64,000 nt of DNA. Source: Limisphaerales bacterium (GTDB lineage Bacteria > Verrucomicrobiota > Verrucomicrobiia > Limisphaerales > UBA1100). Made by a program: the position numbers and the translations under genes. Shown here piece by piece: positions 6,519 to 17,754 of this stretch (within the stretch, counting starts at the first letter, position 1; each line of letters opens with the position of its first letter). Below the pieces are notes generated by a model that made no database searches, was not told where the DNA came from, and saw only the letters and a list, made by a program, of their open reading frames with translations. Where the stretch lies: positions 20,177-84,176 of the forward strand of contig JACNJL010000022.1 of NCBI GenBank assembly GCA_014382585.1, given 5' to 3'.

Positions 6519-8894
6519 TTAGCGCCATTGCCACCAAGGGCGCTTGGGGGTTCGGCGGAAGGGTTTGCGTTTTTTGACGATCAATCGCCCTTCAATATTG
6601 CCTTCCGCGCCGCGCCAGCCGTCTACGGCGATGTGGTACGTTAGACCGCGCCGTACGTTAAACCGCACGCGGCTGGTGAGTCGCCCGCCGCTGTCATCAT
6701 CGCGCGCCACGCGTCGCAAGCCATCGAGCGTGTTCCCGCGGTAAACCGCCATCACCGTGTCGAAGTCGCTGCCGCGGAGGGTGATATCACCCCGACCCGA
6801 GCGCGGAGCGGTCCAGGTGAACCAAACCGATTTCTGCGCCTTCAGCCAATAATGGCGAGGCTCGCCATCTTCCGCTGTGGCCGCCACATTCGTGAAGCCG
6901 GACAAGCTCGCCCGGCGTCCGCTCAAGTCGGCTGATTCCTCGAAGTCATCATTCGCCGGCGGGTGAACGACCGCCACCGTGAGGCTTGCGCTGGCCGGAT
7001 CTTTATCCGGCGCACTGCCTTCGGCGGTGATGACCAATTCGGTGATCGCCGAGTCGTCCGGCACGTCCAACGTCGCCGAGTAGACGCCGTCGTTCGCGTT
7101 GACATCCGGAGCCACGCCATCATCGGCGAAGCTCAACGAATCGCCGCCGGCATCACCGGTCACCGTGGCACCGGTCACCGGCGTCACATCCGTTACGCTT
7201 GCGAACACCGCCGCCGTTCGTCCGCCGCGTAATGGGTCTTCCGAAACAGCGAGCGTCAGCTCCAGTGAACCATCGTCGCTGCCATCCACTGCATTGCCCG
7301 CGTTGGCGAGTCCGCCGCTGACGGTGCGACCGCGGAGTGAATCCAAAAACACGCTGGTGTTTAGCAACCGCGCCTTGGCCTGCGCTGCGCTCAACGAGCG
7401 GTCGTGAGCCAGCAGCAGTGCCATTACGCCTGCCACGTGCGGCGTGGCCATGCTGGTGCCGCTGTAGTAGGCGTAACTGTCGTCGGAGTCAGCCACCGTG
7501 GAAAAAATATCCACGCCCGGCGCGCCGAGGTCGACAGTGGTTTTGCCGAAATTAGACCAACTGGCGAGGTTGCCCGATCGGTCAATCGCGGCCACCGCGA
7601 TGATGTTATCGAGATCATACGCACTGGGATAGTTGGGCGAGTTGTCGGTATCCAATCCGCTGTTGCCCGCCGCCGCGATGAACAGGACGCCGGCATCCTG
7701 CGCGCGTTGGATGGCGTCGTACAGGCTTTGGCTGAAGCCGCCGCCGCCCCAGCTGTTGCTGAGCACTTTGGCGCCTTTGCTCACCGCGAAGTCAATGCAC
7801 GTCACTGCGCCGCTGGTGTAGCCGCTGCCTTGAGCGCTGAGGAATTTGCATCCCATCAGGCGCACGTCCCAAGCCACGCCCACGTGCGCGTAGCCATCAT
7901 TGGCCGACGCGCCGATCGTGCCCGCGCAATGCGTGCCGTGCCCGTGATCATCCATCGGATCACCGTCGTTATTGATGACGTCAATGCCGTGCACATTATC
8001 GATGTAACCATCGCCGTCGTCATCAATGCCGTTACCGGCAATCTCGTCAGGATTTACCCACATTTGGTTTCGCAACTCCTGGTGCGTGTGGCGAATGCCT
8101 GTGTCGATGACCGCCACTAACACATCCGTGGAACCGGTTGTCACTTCCCACGCTTTCGCCGTGCCGATGTCGATGCCCGCGCGCCCGCCGTTTTGGCCCG
8201 TGTTGCGCAGGCCCCACAGCCAGCCGTTGGCGTAGCCTTCATCGGTGGGCTCGCCCGCGCGCGTGAGTACATAATCCGGCTCAGCTGATTGGAATGCATC
8301 CGTGCCTTGCAGCAACTTCAGCCCCGTCATCAACTGCATCTCGCCATCCAACGCCGCGCGCTCGCCCTCCGCCGCCGGCAAGTCGATTGCCACCCAGCCA
8401 AGCGCATTGGGTGGATTTACAATTTGCGCGCCGATGCCATCCAACGCCGATCGTAAATCCGCATTGGACGTCCCCAGTTTCACCCGTGCCATCACCCGCG
8501 AAGGATGCGCCGGTTGCCCGCGAAACATCACCGTGCCTTTCGGTAACTCCGCCGCTAACGGCTTGGCTTTCCGAACCGCGTGCGCGCGCCAATGTTTTTG
8601 ACTCACCTCGCCTGTGGAAGATGAGGCATGGTTTAATACAAACGCACCCTGAATCGGTTCCGAATCGAGATTCGCCTGTCGAACGCTTGCCTGTTCACGC
8701 ACCAAACGAGCGGCTGATAGCGCACGTTCTCGCATCCCCGCCAACCGCTCCGCCGCCCCAATGCGCTGCTGCGGCGAGGTTGCTCGAGAAGAAGCCGAGT
8801 TGTTTTGAGTTTTGGAAATTCCCCACCAAAGCAGAAGAGCGGTGAGGCTGAAAACCGCCGCCCACGCGGCCGGTTGGGTCGATTTATTATTCAT
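6519..8894 (-). CDS. Secreted subtilisin-like serine protease (S8) with C-terminal beta domains
   Basis: A 791-residue protein. Residues 11-26 are a signal or membrane anchor, followed by a propeptide-like region to about 215. The catalytic triad is visible as Asp264 (AVIDTG), His319 (DDHGHGTHCAG) and Ser481 (SGTSMATPHVAG), with oxyanion Asn411. A calcium-loop-like NGIDDDGDGYIDN lies at about 288-300, as in many bacterial subtilases. After about 540 come an immunoglobulin-like segment and a PPC-like domain (about 655-775, ANDDFEESADLSG to AVDGW). The tail is strongly basic and aromatic (FRRTPKRPWWQWR). It probably degrades extracellular protein. A good ribosome-binding site (GAAAGG) sits just before the ATG. 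Confidence 0.92.
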   Translation of the reverse strand: MNNKSTQPAAWAAVFSLTALLLWWGISKTQNNSASSRATSPQQRIGAAERLAGMRERALSAARLVREQASVRQANLDSEPIQGAFVLNHASSSTGEVSQKHWRAHAVRKAKPLAAELPKGTVMFRGQPAHPSRVMARVKLGTSNADLRSALDGIGAQIVNPPNALGWVAIDLPAAEGERAALDGEMQLMTGLKLLQGTDAFQSAEPDYVLTRAGEPTDEGYANGWLWGLRNTGQNGGRAGIDIGTAKAWEVTTGSTDVLVAVIDTGIRHTHQELRNQMWVNPDEIAGNGIDDDGDGYIDNVHGIDVINNDGDPMDDHGHGTHCAGTIGASANDGYAHVGVAWDVRLMGCKFLSAQGSGYTSGAVTCIDFAVSKGAKVLSNSWGGGGFSQSLYDAIQRAQDAGVLFIAAAGNSGLDTDNSPNYPSAYDLDNIIAVAAIDRSGNLASWSNFGKTTVDLGAPGVDIFSTVADSDDSYAYYSGTSMATPHVAGVMALLLAHDRSLSAAQAKARLLNTSVFLDSLRGRTVSGGLANAGNAVDGSDDGSLELTLAVSEDPLRGGRTAAVFASVTDVTPVTGATVTGDAGGDSLSFADDGVAPDVNANDGVYSATLDVPDDSAITELVITAEGSAPDKDPASASLTVAVVHPPANDDFEESADLSGRRASLSGFTNVAATAEDGEPRHYWLKAQKSVWFTWTAPRSGRGDITLRGSDFDTVMAVYRGNTLDGLRRVARDDDSGGRLTSRVRFNVRRGLTYHIAVDGWRGAEGNIEGRLIVKKRKPFRRTPKRPWWQWR

Positions 8895-9077
8895 AGATGT
8901 TACCTTTCTATTTCAGAAGGCCCATCCAGCCGGGAAGCTAATTCAACCTCCCACACCAAACCCAATCACGCAATGGACGACGCAACGATGGTTGTTACCC
9001 TTATACGTACTATTTGTGTGAGGAGGGAGAATTTAGGAGATGAAGGCAGAAGAAAATGTAGCCCGGGCCGGTGGCCC

Positions 9078-10619
<1,542 letters not shown>

Positions 10620-10778
10620 CGGAAAAGCGGACACACTGCCGTTTCTGTTGATGAAGGCGAGTCAAAAATGTCCCCACTTTTGGCGAGTTGATGGGAAATA
10701 CCATCAACTTCGCAAAGGCCGTTGACACCTTCTCGTGCGGGCCCTACGTTGAGCGGCTCTTTTACGGATTTACAAAAC

Positions 10779-11510
10779 ATGCTGGAGATTATTGAAACAC
10801 TTTTGGTGCTGCAGGATCGCGACCGCACCATTGTGGGTGGGCGCGAGGAGATTGCGGGCTTGGAAATTGAGCGCACTTCGGTGAACGCCCGCTCCGCTGA
10901 TGCTGAGGCCGCACAGGCCGCCGCGGAGCAACAGGCCAAGGAACTTGAGGTCAAGAAAAACGCCCTCGAGGTGGAAGCCGCCGGCGAGCAGCAAAAAATT
11001 ATCACCTATTCCAAACAACAATTGGAAACGAAAGACAACACGCAATATCGCGCATTAGTGAAGCAGATTGAGAATTGCAAAAAGAACATCTCCAATTTCG
11101 AGACTGACGAACTGATGGTGCTGGAGGAGTTGGACACGAATGCCTATACACGAAAACAAACGCAAGCTGATCTCGATGCGGCCAATCAAGATAAGGCGAA
11201 CGCGTTGTCGGAAATCGAAGAGCGCGAAGCTAATCTGCAAAAGCAAATCAGCGACACCGAAACCTTGCGGGCCGAGACCGCCGCGAAGATTGATGAGGAT
11301 ACGCTTGCCCGCTATGATCGGCTATTGCAAAAAGGTCGCGCCAACATCGTCGTCGGCGTGGAGCACAGCGCTTGCGGGGGGTGCCATATGAAACTTCCCA
11401 CCGCCGACGTGGCTAACCTCAAGAGCAGTCAGGAAGTGAATTACTGTCCCAACTGCAGCTGTATTATTTATTACACGCGTGACATGAATCTGGCTGTCGA
11501 GAAAGATTAG
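10779..11510 (+). CDS. Coiled-coil protein with C-terminal C4 zinc ribbon (DUF164/CdsZ-like)
   Basis: A 243-residue protein. Residues about 10-185 form a long coiled coil rich in Glu, Ala, Lys and Gln. The C-terminus is a zinc ribbon with two Cys pairs, SACGGCHMKLP and YCPNCSCIIYY. This layout matches the widespread C4-type zinc-ribbon family (zf-RING_7/DUF164), whose chlamydial member CdsZ is linked to type III secretion; the general role is uncertain and nucleic-acid binding has been suggested. The ATG at 10779 begins the conserved helical part; the frame is open to 10722. It lies immediately upstream of rnpB on the same strand, so the two may share transcription. Confidence 0.85.
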   Translation: MLEIIETLLVLQDRDRTIVGGREEIAGLEIERTSVNARSADAEAAQAAAEQQAKELEVKKNALEVEAAGEQQKIITYSKQQLETKDNTQYRALVKQIENCKKNISNFETDELMVLEELDTNAYTRKQTQADLDAANQDKANALSEIEEREANLQKQISDTETLRAETAAKIDEDTLARYDRLLQKGRANIVVGVEHSACGGCHMKLPTADVANLKSSQEVNYCPNCSCIIYYTRDMNLAVEKD

Positions 11511-11571
11511 TTCAGCCAAAGGTCGCTCATTTTTCTTCCCCAACCTGCCCAACCCGTTTATCCTTTTGCCA

Positions 11572-11972
11572 CCTTGGAAGGGCGGAGGATCGCTTTCGTT
11601 TTTGACGGGAGAGGAAAGTCCGAACACCGCAGGACACGATGCCGCGTAACTCCGGTTCCGCTGGAGATACACTCGGGCAGTCCACTCGTGAGGGTGGGTT
11701 GACGGAAAGTGCCACAGAAAATATACCGCCACGGCTTCGGCCGGGGTAAGGGTGAAAAGGCGGGGTAAGAGCCCGCCGCGCCGAGCGCAAGCGAGGCGGC
11801 ACGGCAAACCCCATCGGGTGCAAGGCCAAATAGAGGGCACGGGGCGGTCCGCCCCCGAACCGGAAACGGTTCAAGCCCCGGGTAAGGCTGCAACAGATAA
11901 ATGATCCTCTCCGCCACATGCACTGCATGCGGCGCAGACAAAATTCGGCTTACAGCCCTTCCAAGGTTTTTT
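11572..11972 (+). ncRNA. rnpB: RNase P RNA (bacterial type A)
   Basis: The catalytic RNA that removes tRNA 5' leaders. The ends pair as helix P1: CCTTGGAAGGGC (11572-11583) with GCCCTTCCAAGG (11955-11966), followed by a T run to 11972 that makes P1 double as a terminator. Universally conserved blocks are present: GAGGAAAGTCCG at 11611-11622, GCCACAGAAAATATACCGCC at 11711-11730, GGTGAAAAGGCGGGGTAAGA nearby, GGGTGCAAGGCCAAATAGAG, and near the 3' end AAAATTCGGCTTACAG. The mature ends are estimated from P1. Confidence 0.95.
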
Positions 11973-12023
11973 GAGGCGGGCACTTTTGGATGTTTGCCGT
12001 CAAACTTCGCAGGAATAGTGCTT

Positions 12024-13334
12024 ATGAAACACATCGAAATATCAATCTTTCTCATGGGTGCGATGGCCATTACAGGGCTCGCGAAGCTTGGTCAACCGCC
12101 CGACGAAACCGGTCCAAAACCAGATCCGGAAAAAAATCTGGCTCAAATTAAATGTGATATTCGAAGTTGGGACGGCGTTTGGCAGACTAATTGGGGAGTG
12201 ATGAACCTGAAGTTTGATGATGAATCGTTTAGCGGCATTTACGGCCCATCAAAACACGCGGTGCGTGGACGGTTTGATCCCAAATCGCCCTGCGTGTTAC
12301 GCGGAGTTTGGCAGCATACCGGAACCCAATCAGCCGGGGGTCGGTTTACATTTCGAATCATCGCTCCGGGAGTCTTTAAAGGCAACTGGAGCTCGGGCGA
12401 TACTGATCCGGATGTTGCCGGCAGCCCGTGGACAGGCACGCGACCGGGTGCCCATATGGTTGCTTTGCCAAAAAATATTTCGCTCGCTCAATTGAAACTG
12501 GAACAATTCAAACATCGCGCCAAGTTGAATTCTGAATATCGGAAAGCATGTCACGAGATGTTGAATGTACAGATCGCCCAAGTCATTGCGTTACGCAAAC
12601 AATATTCGCAACGGCGAGACAACCAAAAAGAGGCGGAGGCAACACGAATGCTTGGGGAGTTGCAGCGGCTCTTAAATTCATTGCCCCCCATTGATAAGAG
12701 GATGCCGCCCGAGGAAGTTCCAGACGAGGGGTCCGCGCCGGATGGCCCCGGCCTTGAAACTCCAAGTGAGGAGCCAGTCCCTGATGTTTCCGAGCCGGGG
12801 CTTGTCAACGATTCCAAACTAGAAGCGGTTGTCCGCAAGACATTGGGCAAGCCGAAGGGAGCCATCACCTCGCGTGATCTTGCTTCATTAAAAAAACTGG
12901 AGGCATCATTTCTAGGCATTTCCGACATCAGCGGCTTGGAGCACGCGACCAACTTGACCAGCCTTAACTTGTCGCACAATCCCATCAGCGACATCACTCC
13001 GCTTGCGGGATTAACCCAACTGAAACGGTTGTTGCTGTACAAAGTCCGCATTACCGATCTGAAACCGCTGGCGGATTTGACTAAAGTGGAATTCGTCACC
13101 TTTTGGGAAACCAACGTGAGCGACCTCAGGCCATTGAAGAATTGGAAGAAACTGGAATCCATCGAACTGCGCCTCACCAAGGTGACTGACTACACGCCGC
13201 TACACGGCCTGTCTAATTTGAAATCAATCGCAACCAATCGCAGGCTCATCAACAACGAACAACTGGGCCGCCTCAAAAGAGCTCTCCCGAACTGCAAATT
13301 CGAAATTGAATCGCGGAATCTTCAACGCGAATAG
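12024..13334 (+). CDS. Secreted LRR protein with an N-terminal beta domain
   Basis: A 436-residue protein. The ATG at 12024 begins a signal peptide (MKHIEISIFLMGAMAITGLA); the frame is open further upstream but there it overlaps rnpB, so that start is rejected. Residues about 35-140 are a Trp/Gly-rich beta region (SWDGVWQTNWGVMNLKF and WSSGDTD) that I cannot assign. A helical, charged stretch follows to about 215, then an acidic Pro-rich linker. The C-terminal 170 residues are internalin-like LRRs (TNLTSLNLSHNPISDITPLA) ending ALPNCKFEIE, the same ending style as the other LRR proteins here. Function is unknown. Confidence 0.82.
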   Translation: MKHIEISIFLMGAMAITGLAKLGQPPDETGPKPDPEKNLAQIKCDIRSWDGVWQTNWGVMNLKFDDESFSGIYGPSKHAVRGRFDPKSPCVLRGVWQHTGTQSAGGRFTFRIIAPGVFKGNWSSGDTDPDVAGSPWTGTRPGAHMVALPKNISLAQLKLEQFKHRAKLNSEYRKACHEMLNVQIAQVIALRKQYSQRRDNQKEAEATRMLGELQRLLNSLPPIDKRMPPEEVPDEGSAPDGPGLETPSEEPVPDVSEPGLVNDSKLEAVVRKTLGKPKGAITSRDLASLKKLEASFLGISDISGLEHATNLTSLNLSHNPISDITPLAGLTQLKRLLLYKVRITDLKPLADLTKVEFVTFWETNVSDLRPLKNWKKLESIELRLTKVTDYTPLHGLSNLKSIATNRRLINNEQLGRLKRALPNCKFEIESRNLQRE

Positions 13335-13402
13335 CGCCGAAATCGCGACATTTTTTCTTACAAAAGATCCCGCATCTGTTATCCTCCGCGCGGAGGCAAG
13401 CA

Positions 13403-14767
13403 ATGCTGAGGCGTGATTTTTTGAAAATGAGCTTGGGCGGGTTAGCCCTGCACGAGTTGCTCGCCCTGCGCGCCCGTGCCGGCGATGGCCCGGGCGGATT
13501 TGGCAAAGCCAAAAGCTGCATCGTGCTGTTCTGTTGGGGGGGCATCAGTCATCTGGATACCTTCGATCTCAAGCCCAACGCGCCCTCGAACATCCGTGGC
13601 ACGTTTAAAGAAATCCCCACCGCCGTGCCCGGCATTCGCATAAGCGAACATCTACCCGGCTTCGCGCGCACCATGAACCATTGGGCCATCGTCCGCAGCG
13701 CGCATCACAATGCGCCCAGTCATCGCTCGGGCGCGTACTGGAATCTCACCGGTCATCAGCCGCAAAATCTCACTGGCAACTGGCCCGCATCGCGCGCGGA
13801 TTGGCCCTCCATCGGCTCAATGATTTGGCAGGCAAACAAAGATAAAGGCGTTCCGCACAAAGCGTTGCCCGGCGCAGTGGCACTGCCGTATACGATTTAT
13901 GATGGTGGCGTTTCAAATGGTCAGGATGCCGGTTTCCTTGGCATGGGGATGGATCCCGCCGTATTTCGGCCATCGGTCAAGGGCTTGAAAATTTACCAAG
14001 GCAAATCGCCGTCCTCCGGTCGGATTGAGCTCGGCTTGCCCGAGGGCGTGAGTCGGCGGCGACTCGGCCAACGACGGAAATTGATTCAAGGTTTTGGTCA
14101 AACGAAAGGCGCGGCGATCAAACTGGAAGCCGAGGCGTTGGCGCGTTCCCGCGAGATGGCGCTCGATATGTTGCTCAACCCCACCGTGCACGCGGCGTTT
14201 GATTTGGAAAAAGAACCGCGCGCGCTTCGCGAAAAATACGGGATGCACATCTGCGGCCAAAGCGTACTCACTGCGCGGCGATTGACCGAGGCCGGCGTGC
14301 CCGTGGCCACTGTTTATTGCGCCGCCGGCGATTTGAATGGCTCGGCCGGTTCCCATTTCGACACGCACTCGGATAATTTCAATAGACTAAAAAACAACAT
14401 GCTGCCGCCATTCGACCAAGCCGCTTCGGCGTTGGTGGAAGATTTGCAGCAACGCGGTCGCCTTGATGAAACGCTCATCGTGATGCTGACTGATTTTGGC
14501 CGCACACCGCAAATCAACAAAGGAGCGGGCCGCGATCATTTTCCCGGCGCGTACTCCGTGGTCTTCGCCGGTGGTGGCATCCGTGGGGGGCAGGTTTACG
14601 GCAAGTCCAACTCCATCGGCTTTGAACCGGCCGAACAGGCGTGCGGCCCACCCGATTTACACGCGACTATTTTTCACGCAATGGGCATCGAGCCGGAACA
14701 CATGATTTACGATGCCGCCAATCGCCCCTTGCCCCTTTGCGATGGCAAACCGCTTCCGCTGTTTTAG
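13403..14767 (+). CDS. DUF1501 protein (Tat-type leader)
   Basis: A 454-residue DUF1501 protein, a family related to sulfatase/alkaline phosphatase folds and abundant in Planctomycetes and Verrucomicrobia. It begins MLRRDFLKMSLGGLA, a short Tat-like signal. Conserved pieces include CIVLFCWGGISHLDTFDLKP, EHLPGFARTMNHWAIVRSAHH, GSHFDTHSDNF, TLIVMLTDFGRTP and AGRDHFPGAYSVVFAGGGI. Its activity is not established. These genes usually sit beside a DUF1549/DUF1553 cytochrome gene; here none is adjacent, unlike the second DUF1501 gene at 49959-51233. Confidence 0.9.
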   Translation: MLRRDFLKMSLGGLALHELLALRARAGDGPGGFGKAKSCIVLFCWGGISHLDTFDLKPNAPSNIRGTFKEIPTAVPGIRISEHLPGFARTMNHWAIVRSAHHNAPSHRSGAYWNLTGHQPQNLTGNWPASRADWPSIGSMIWQANKDKGVPHKALPGAVALPYTIYDGGVSNGQDAGFLGMGMDPAVFRPSVKGLKIYQGKSPSSGRIELGLPEGVSRRRLGQRRKLIQGFGQTKGAAIKLEAEALARSREMALDMLLNPTVHAAFDLEKEPRALREKYGMHICGQSVLTARRLTEAGVPVATVYCAAGDLNGSAGSHFDTHSDNFNRLKNNMLPPFDQAASALVEDLQQRGRLDETLIVMLTDFGRTPQINKGAGRDHFPGAYSVVFAGGGIRGGQVYGKSNSIGFEPAEQACGPPDLHATIFHAMGIEPEHMIYDAANRPLPLCDGKPLPLF

Positions 14768-14815
14768 TCCACAACTCGCGCTTGCCAAATCGCCTCGCCG
14801 TGGCAAACTTGCGCG

Positions 14816-15310
14816 ATGAAAACATTACTTGCCTTCGGCATTTTGTTTAACCTTATCACCGGAACCATCGGCCAAACCGCTCCCGGCTTTCCCAGTGTGC
14901 CCGGTGTCATCCCGGGCGGAATCCCTGTTCCGGCCGCGCCCAAGCCGCCCATTAAATTGATTCACAAACCCAAGGCAATGGTCGCCTATCGTTTGGAGTT
15001 TCAGGTGGCGGATCAGATTTTTTTTGTGAATTCCATTGGCGGAAACTTCGCGCTTAATACGTCGCACATCACTCCCAATGGCGAACGTGCCTTTACCATC
15101 CAAGGCGAATTTCTGCCCGGCGCGGGCGTGGCAGCGGGGATGTTCGAGTTCAAGGGAACGCTGTTGGAAAGCAATCTTGATAACGGTGCTGAAGGCAACT
15201 ACACCTGCCAAGGCAGCACCCTCTTCAAAAAAGGCCAAGCCCAACAACTCGCCACGCTCGGCCATCACGTGCTGTCATTGACGGTGAAAGAAGTGCGGGA
15301 GAAAAAGTAA
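14816..15310 (+). CDS. Secreted hypothetical protein
   Basis: A 164-residue protein with a signal peptide (KTLLAFGILFNLITGTIGQ), a Pro/Gly-rich linker (about 22-45) and a beta-rich domain (YRLEFQVADQIFFVNSIGG to the end). No family recognised. Its stop codon abuts the stop of the convergent GHL10 gene, with no room for a separate terminator. Confidence 0.7.
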   Translation: MKTLLAFGILFNLITGTIGQTAPGFPSVPGVIPGGIPVPAAPKPPIKLIHKPKAMVAYRLEFQVADQIFFVNSIGGNFALNTSHITPNGERAFTIQGEFLPGAGVAAGMFEFKGTLLESNLDNGAEGNYTCQGSTLFKKGQAQQLATLGHHVLSLTVKEVREKK

Positions 15311-16786
15311 TCAACGCTGCCCCAGCACTGTCGGTGGGCTGGCGTTTCCGCCACGGTCGATGGCGGTGAGGGCAATGTATTCGGGAAGACCCGTGCCGGC
15401 GCGAACCACTCCGGCCAGTTGGCTGGCGGGCAGCACTTGCGAATGCCACCGGCCTTTCACGCGAATTTGAAAGAGCCAGCGGCGAATGGGTTCGCCCGGC
15501 GCGGCGCGCCACGTGAGGATTATTTGTTGGCGGGCGGCATCCCACTTCGATCCTATTGAAGGCGCTTCGGGCGGGCGATTGTCCAGCCACGGCGAGGCGG
15601 GAGGCAGGGCGGGTTGGCTGTAAATGCCGCGTTGCAACATTGAGCCGAGATCCCCGTCATTGTTCGCCAATGCGCTGAGGTTCCAGTGGATGTTGCCGGT
15701 CACACCGGCGTGGCGGCGGGTGAGATTGATTTGTGAGAGGAACTCTTTTGCCTTCCAGGTTTTTACTTTCGCGGTGTTGATGCCCGGCCAAAGGTGGCGG
15801 CGCTTTGGGTTTTGTTCGTGCCACCATTGCATCAGCACGGGAAAGGCTTGCTCGGTATCGGCGATTTGCCAGTAGAGTTGCGGTGCGCAGTAATCGAGCC
15901 AACCCTCGCGCAGCCACAATCGCGCATCGGCGTACAACTCATCGTAAGCGTCGAGGCCCTTGATTTGTTTGGGATGGCCCGGTCGCCAAATGCCGAAGGG
16001 GCTAATGCCGAATTTCACCCACGGTTTCACGCGATGAACCTCGGTGTTGATTTCGCGAATGAACTGATTGATGTGCATTCGTCGCCAATCATTGCGTTTC
16101 ATATCGCCCCGAAATTTTTTCCAACTCGCGTCATCGGGGAATTCGGTGCGCTTTGCATCGGGGTACGGATAAAAATAATCGTCAATGTGAATCCCATCCA
16201 CATCATAGCGCCGCACCACATCGAGAATCACCCGCATCGAATGCGCCCGCGCGCCGGCCTCTGCAGGATCCAACCATTGGAAGCCGTTGTACGCTTTCAC
16301 CAATGCCGGTTGTGTGCGGCTGATGTGGTTTGCCGCGACTGTGCTTTTGGCGCCCTTGTAGCGCGCGCGATACGGATTAAACCACGCGTGCAATTCCATC
16401 CCTTGCCGATGCGTCTCGCTAATGGCAAACGCCAGCGGATCCCACGCGGGCTTCGGCGCTTGGCCCATTTTGCCGGTTAGATATTCGCTCCACGGTTCGA
16501 GCTGTGAAACGTAAAGCGCATCGCACGCGGGGCGCACTTGGAAGATGACGCAGTTAAGCCTCAAAGCTGCCGCGCGTCCAATAAGCGTGCGCAGTTCCCG
16601 TTGCTGTTGGGTGGTCGTCAACCCCGGTTGCGAAGGCCAATCGATATTGTTCACCGTGGCAATCCATGCGCCGCGAAATTCGCGCTGAAGCGGGGTGACC
16701 TTTACGCCCGTGACGGGGTGAAATGAAATGTTCGCCGCCGAAACGGTTAACACGGTGAAAAGTAAAATGCCTCCAAAACGCAACAC
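15311..16786 (-). CDS. Glycosyl hydrolase-like protein (GHL10/DUF187 family)
   Basis: An exported TIM-barrel protein of the GHL10 type, distantly related to glycoside hydrolases. Typical blocks: REFRGAWIATVNNIDWPSQP, LNCVIFQVRPACDALY, ELHAWFNPYRARYKG, YDVDGIHIDDYFYPYPD (likely catalytic acid region), WVKFGISPFGIWRPG and WLDYCAPQLYWQI. The last 90 residues form a fibronectin-III-like module. Family members act on cell-wall or surface polysaccharides, but the substrate here is unknown. The start is uncertain: the GTG at 16786 begins a good signal peptide (VLRFGGILLFTVLTVSAA); ATG codons at 16870 and 16879 would add a non-signal-like extension. Confidence 0.85.
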   Translation of the reverse strand: MLRFGGILLFTVLTVSAANISFHPVTGVKVTPLQREFRGAWIATVNNIDWPSQPGLTTTQQQRELRTLIGRAAALRLNCVIFQVRPACDALYVSQLEPWSEYLTGKMGQAPKPAWDPLAFAISETHRQGMELHAWFNPYRARYKGAKSTVAANHISRTQPALVKAYNGFQWLDPAEAGARAHSMRVILDVVRRYDVDGIHIDDYFYPYPDAKRTEFPDDASWKKFRGDMKRNDWRRMHINQFIREINTEVHRVKPWVKFGISPFGIWRPGHPKQIKGLDAYDELYADARLWLREGWLDYCAPQLYWQIADTEQAFPVLMQWWHEQNPKRRHLWPGINTAKVKTWKAKEFLSQINLTRRHAGVTGNIHWNLSALANNDGDLGSMLQRGIYSQPALPPASPWLDNRPPEAPSIGSKWDAARQQIILTWRAAPGEPIRRWLFQIRVKGRWHSQVLPASQLAGVVRAGTGLPEYIALTAIDRGGNASPPTVLGQR

Positions 16787-16878
16787 GGGGAAAGGGTAGA
16801 GGTGGGAGGATCGATTATCAATGATCAAAGATTGCTCGATTCTTAAGTTTTGGTCATCAGTCGGCCTCATTTTGGGCA

Positions 16879-17754
16879 TTGAAAAATGATCATTTTCCCT
16901 TCACTCTCCGGCTTCCTTTGGACTGGTGGACAAACAAAACTTATTTCTGCTGCGCTGTGACGTTGTACGGCATTGCAATGCTGTACTCTGTTTTCCTGTG
17001 GCGAAAGGGGTTTCGTCGGGATGACTGGGTGGTTTACGGCGTCCTTGCTGCGGGGCTTGTGTTGCACACGATTGCGATGGTGAAACGCGGTTTTTCATTT
17101 GAGCGCTGCCCGATCAACAATCTCTATGAGGCGACGGCGTTTATTATGTGGACAATTATCGCGGGCTATCTGGTGGCCGGCTTGTGGCAACGGTTTCGGT
17201 TTATCGGCGCGTTTGCTTCGCCGTTGTTGTTTGTGCTCGGCGTGTTTGCGTTGTTTCCGGATATGGATCCCAAACTGCCGGCAGGCGAGTATGAATTTTC
17301 CGGCGCGCTGAGTAGTCTGCACAAGGCGCTGCTGCTCTTGGCCTTTGGCGGCTTCGGCCTTAGCGCGGTGGGCGCAGCAATGTATTTAACTCAAGAACAC
17401 GATTTGAAACTGCATCGCTTCCGCGCGATTCTCTCCAAGCTGCCGCCTCTGCAACGTCTCGAATCCGCGATGGCCAAGCTGCTTTGGGTGGCCTTTGGGC
17501 TGCTCACGGCGGGGCTCATAGCGAGCAGCGCGTATTTGCATCAAGCCAAACAAATTTGGTTCAGCACCGATCCCGAAATGATTTGGACTCTGGGCGTTTG
17601 GGTTTTTTATCTTGGCCTACTCATCGTGCAAGCGCGTCACACGCAAGGCGGCAAACGCTTCGCGTGGGGCGCGCTCGGCAGTTTTCTGGTTGTGATGCTT
17701 ACTTTTTGGGGCGTGTACCTGTTGTCGCCACTCCATCAACCCCCCGCCTCGTAA
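16879..17754 (+). CDS. Cytochrome c assembly/HemX-like membrane protein
   Basis: A roughly 291-residue integral membrane protein with about eight hydrophobic segments. It carries ERCPINNLYEATAFIMW, the type of segment seen in CcsA/HemX proteins of the cytochrome c assembly family, and further His residues in LHTIAMVKRG and YLHQAKQIW. Located directly before hemA and hemC, it fits HemX, a membrane protein associated with glutamyl-tRNA reductase in other bacteria; a role in heme delivery is the alternative. The start is unclear: a TTG at 16879 is the most upstream choice, and no ATG precedes the first membrane segment. Its TAA overlaps the hemA ATG (TAATG). Confidence 0.8.
   Translation: MKNDHFPFTLRLPLDWWTNKTYFCCAVTLYGIAMLYSVFLWRKGFRRDDWVVYGVLAAGLVLHTIAMVKRGFSFERCPINNLYEATAFIMWTIIAGYLVAGLWQRFRFIGAFASPLLFVLGVFALFPDMDPKLPAGEYEFSGALSSLHKALLLLAFGGFGLSAVGAAMYLTQEHDLKLHRFRAILSKLPPLQRLESAMAKLLWVAFGLLTAGLIASSAYLHQAKQIWFSTDPEMIWTLGVWVFYLGLLIVQARHTQGGKRFAWGALGSFLVVMLTFWGVYLLSPLHQPPAS

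Noticed and set aside
7404-8120. 238-codon plus-strand frame
   Set aside because: It is antisense to the protease catalytic domain, whose triad is clear.
11558-12070. Minus-strand frames over 11.3-12.1 kb and the plus frame from 11901
   Set aside because: The region is the RNase P RNA gene. The LRR protein was therefore given the start at 12024.
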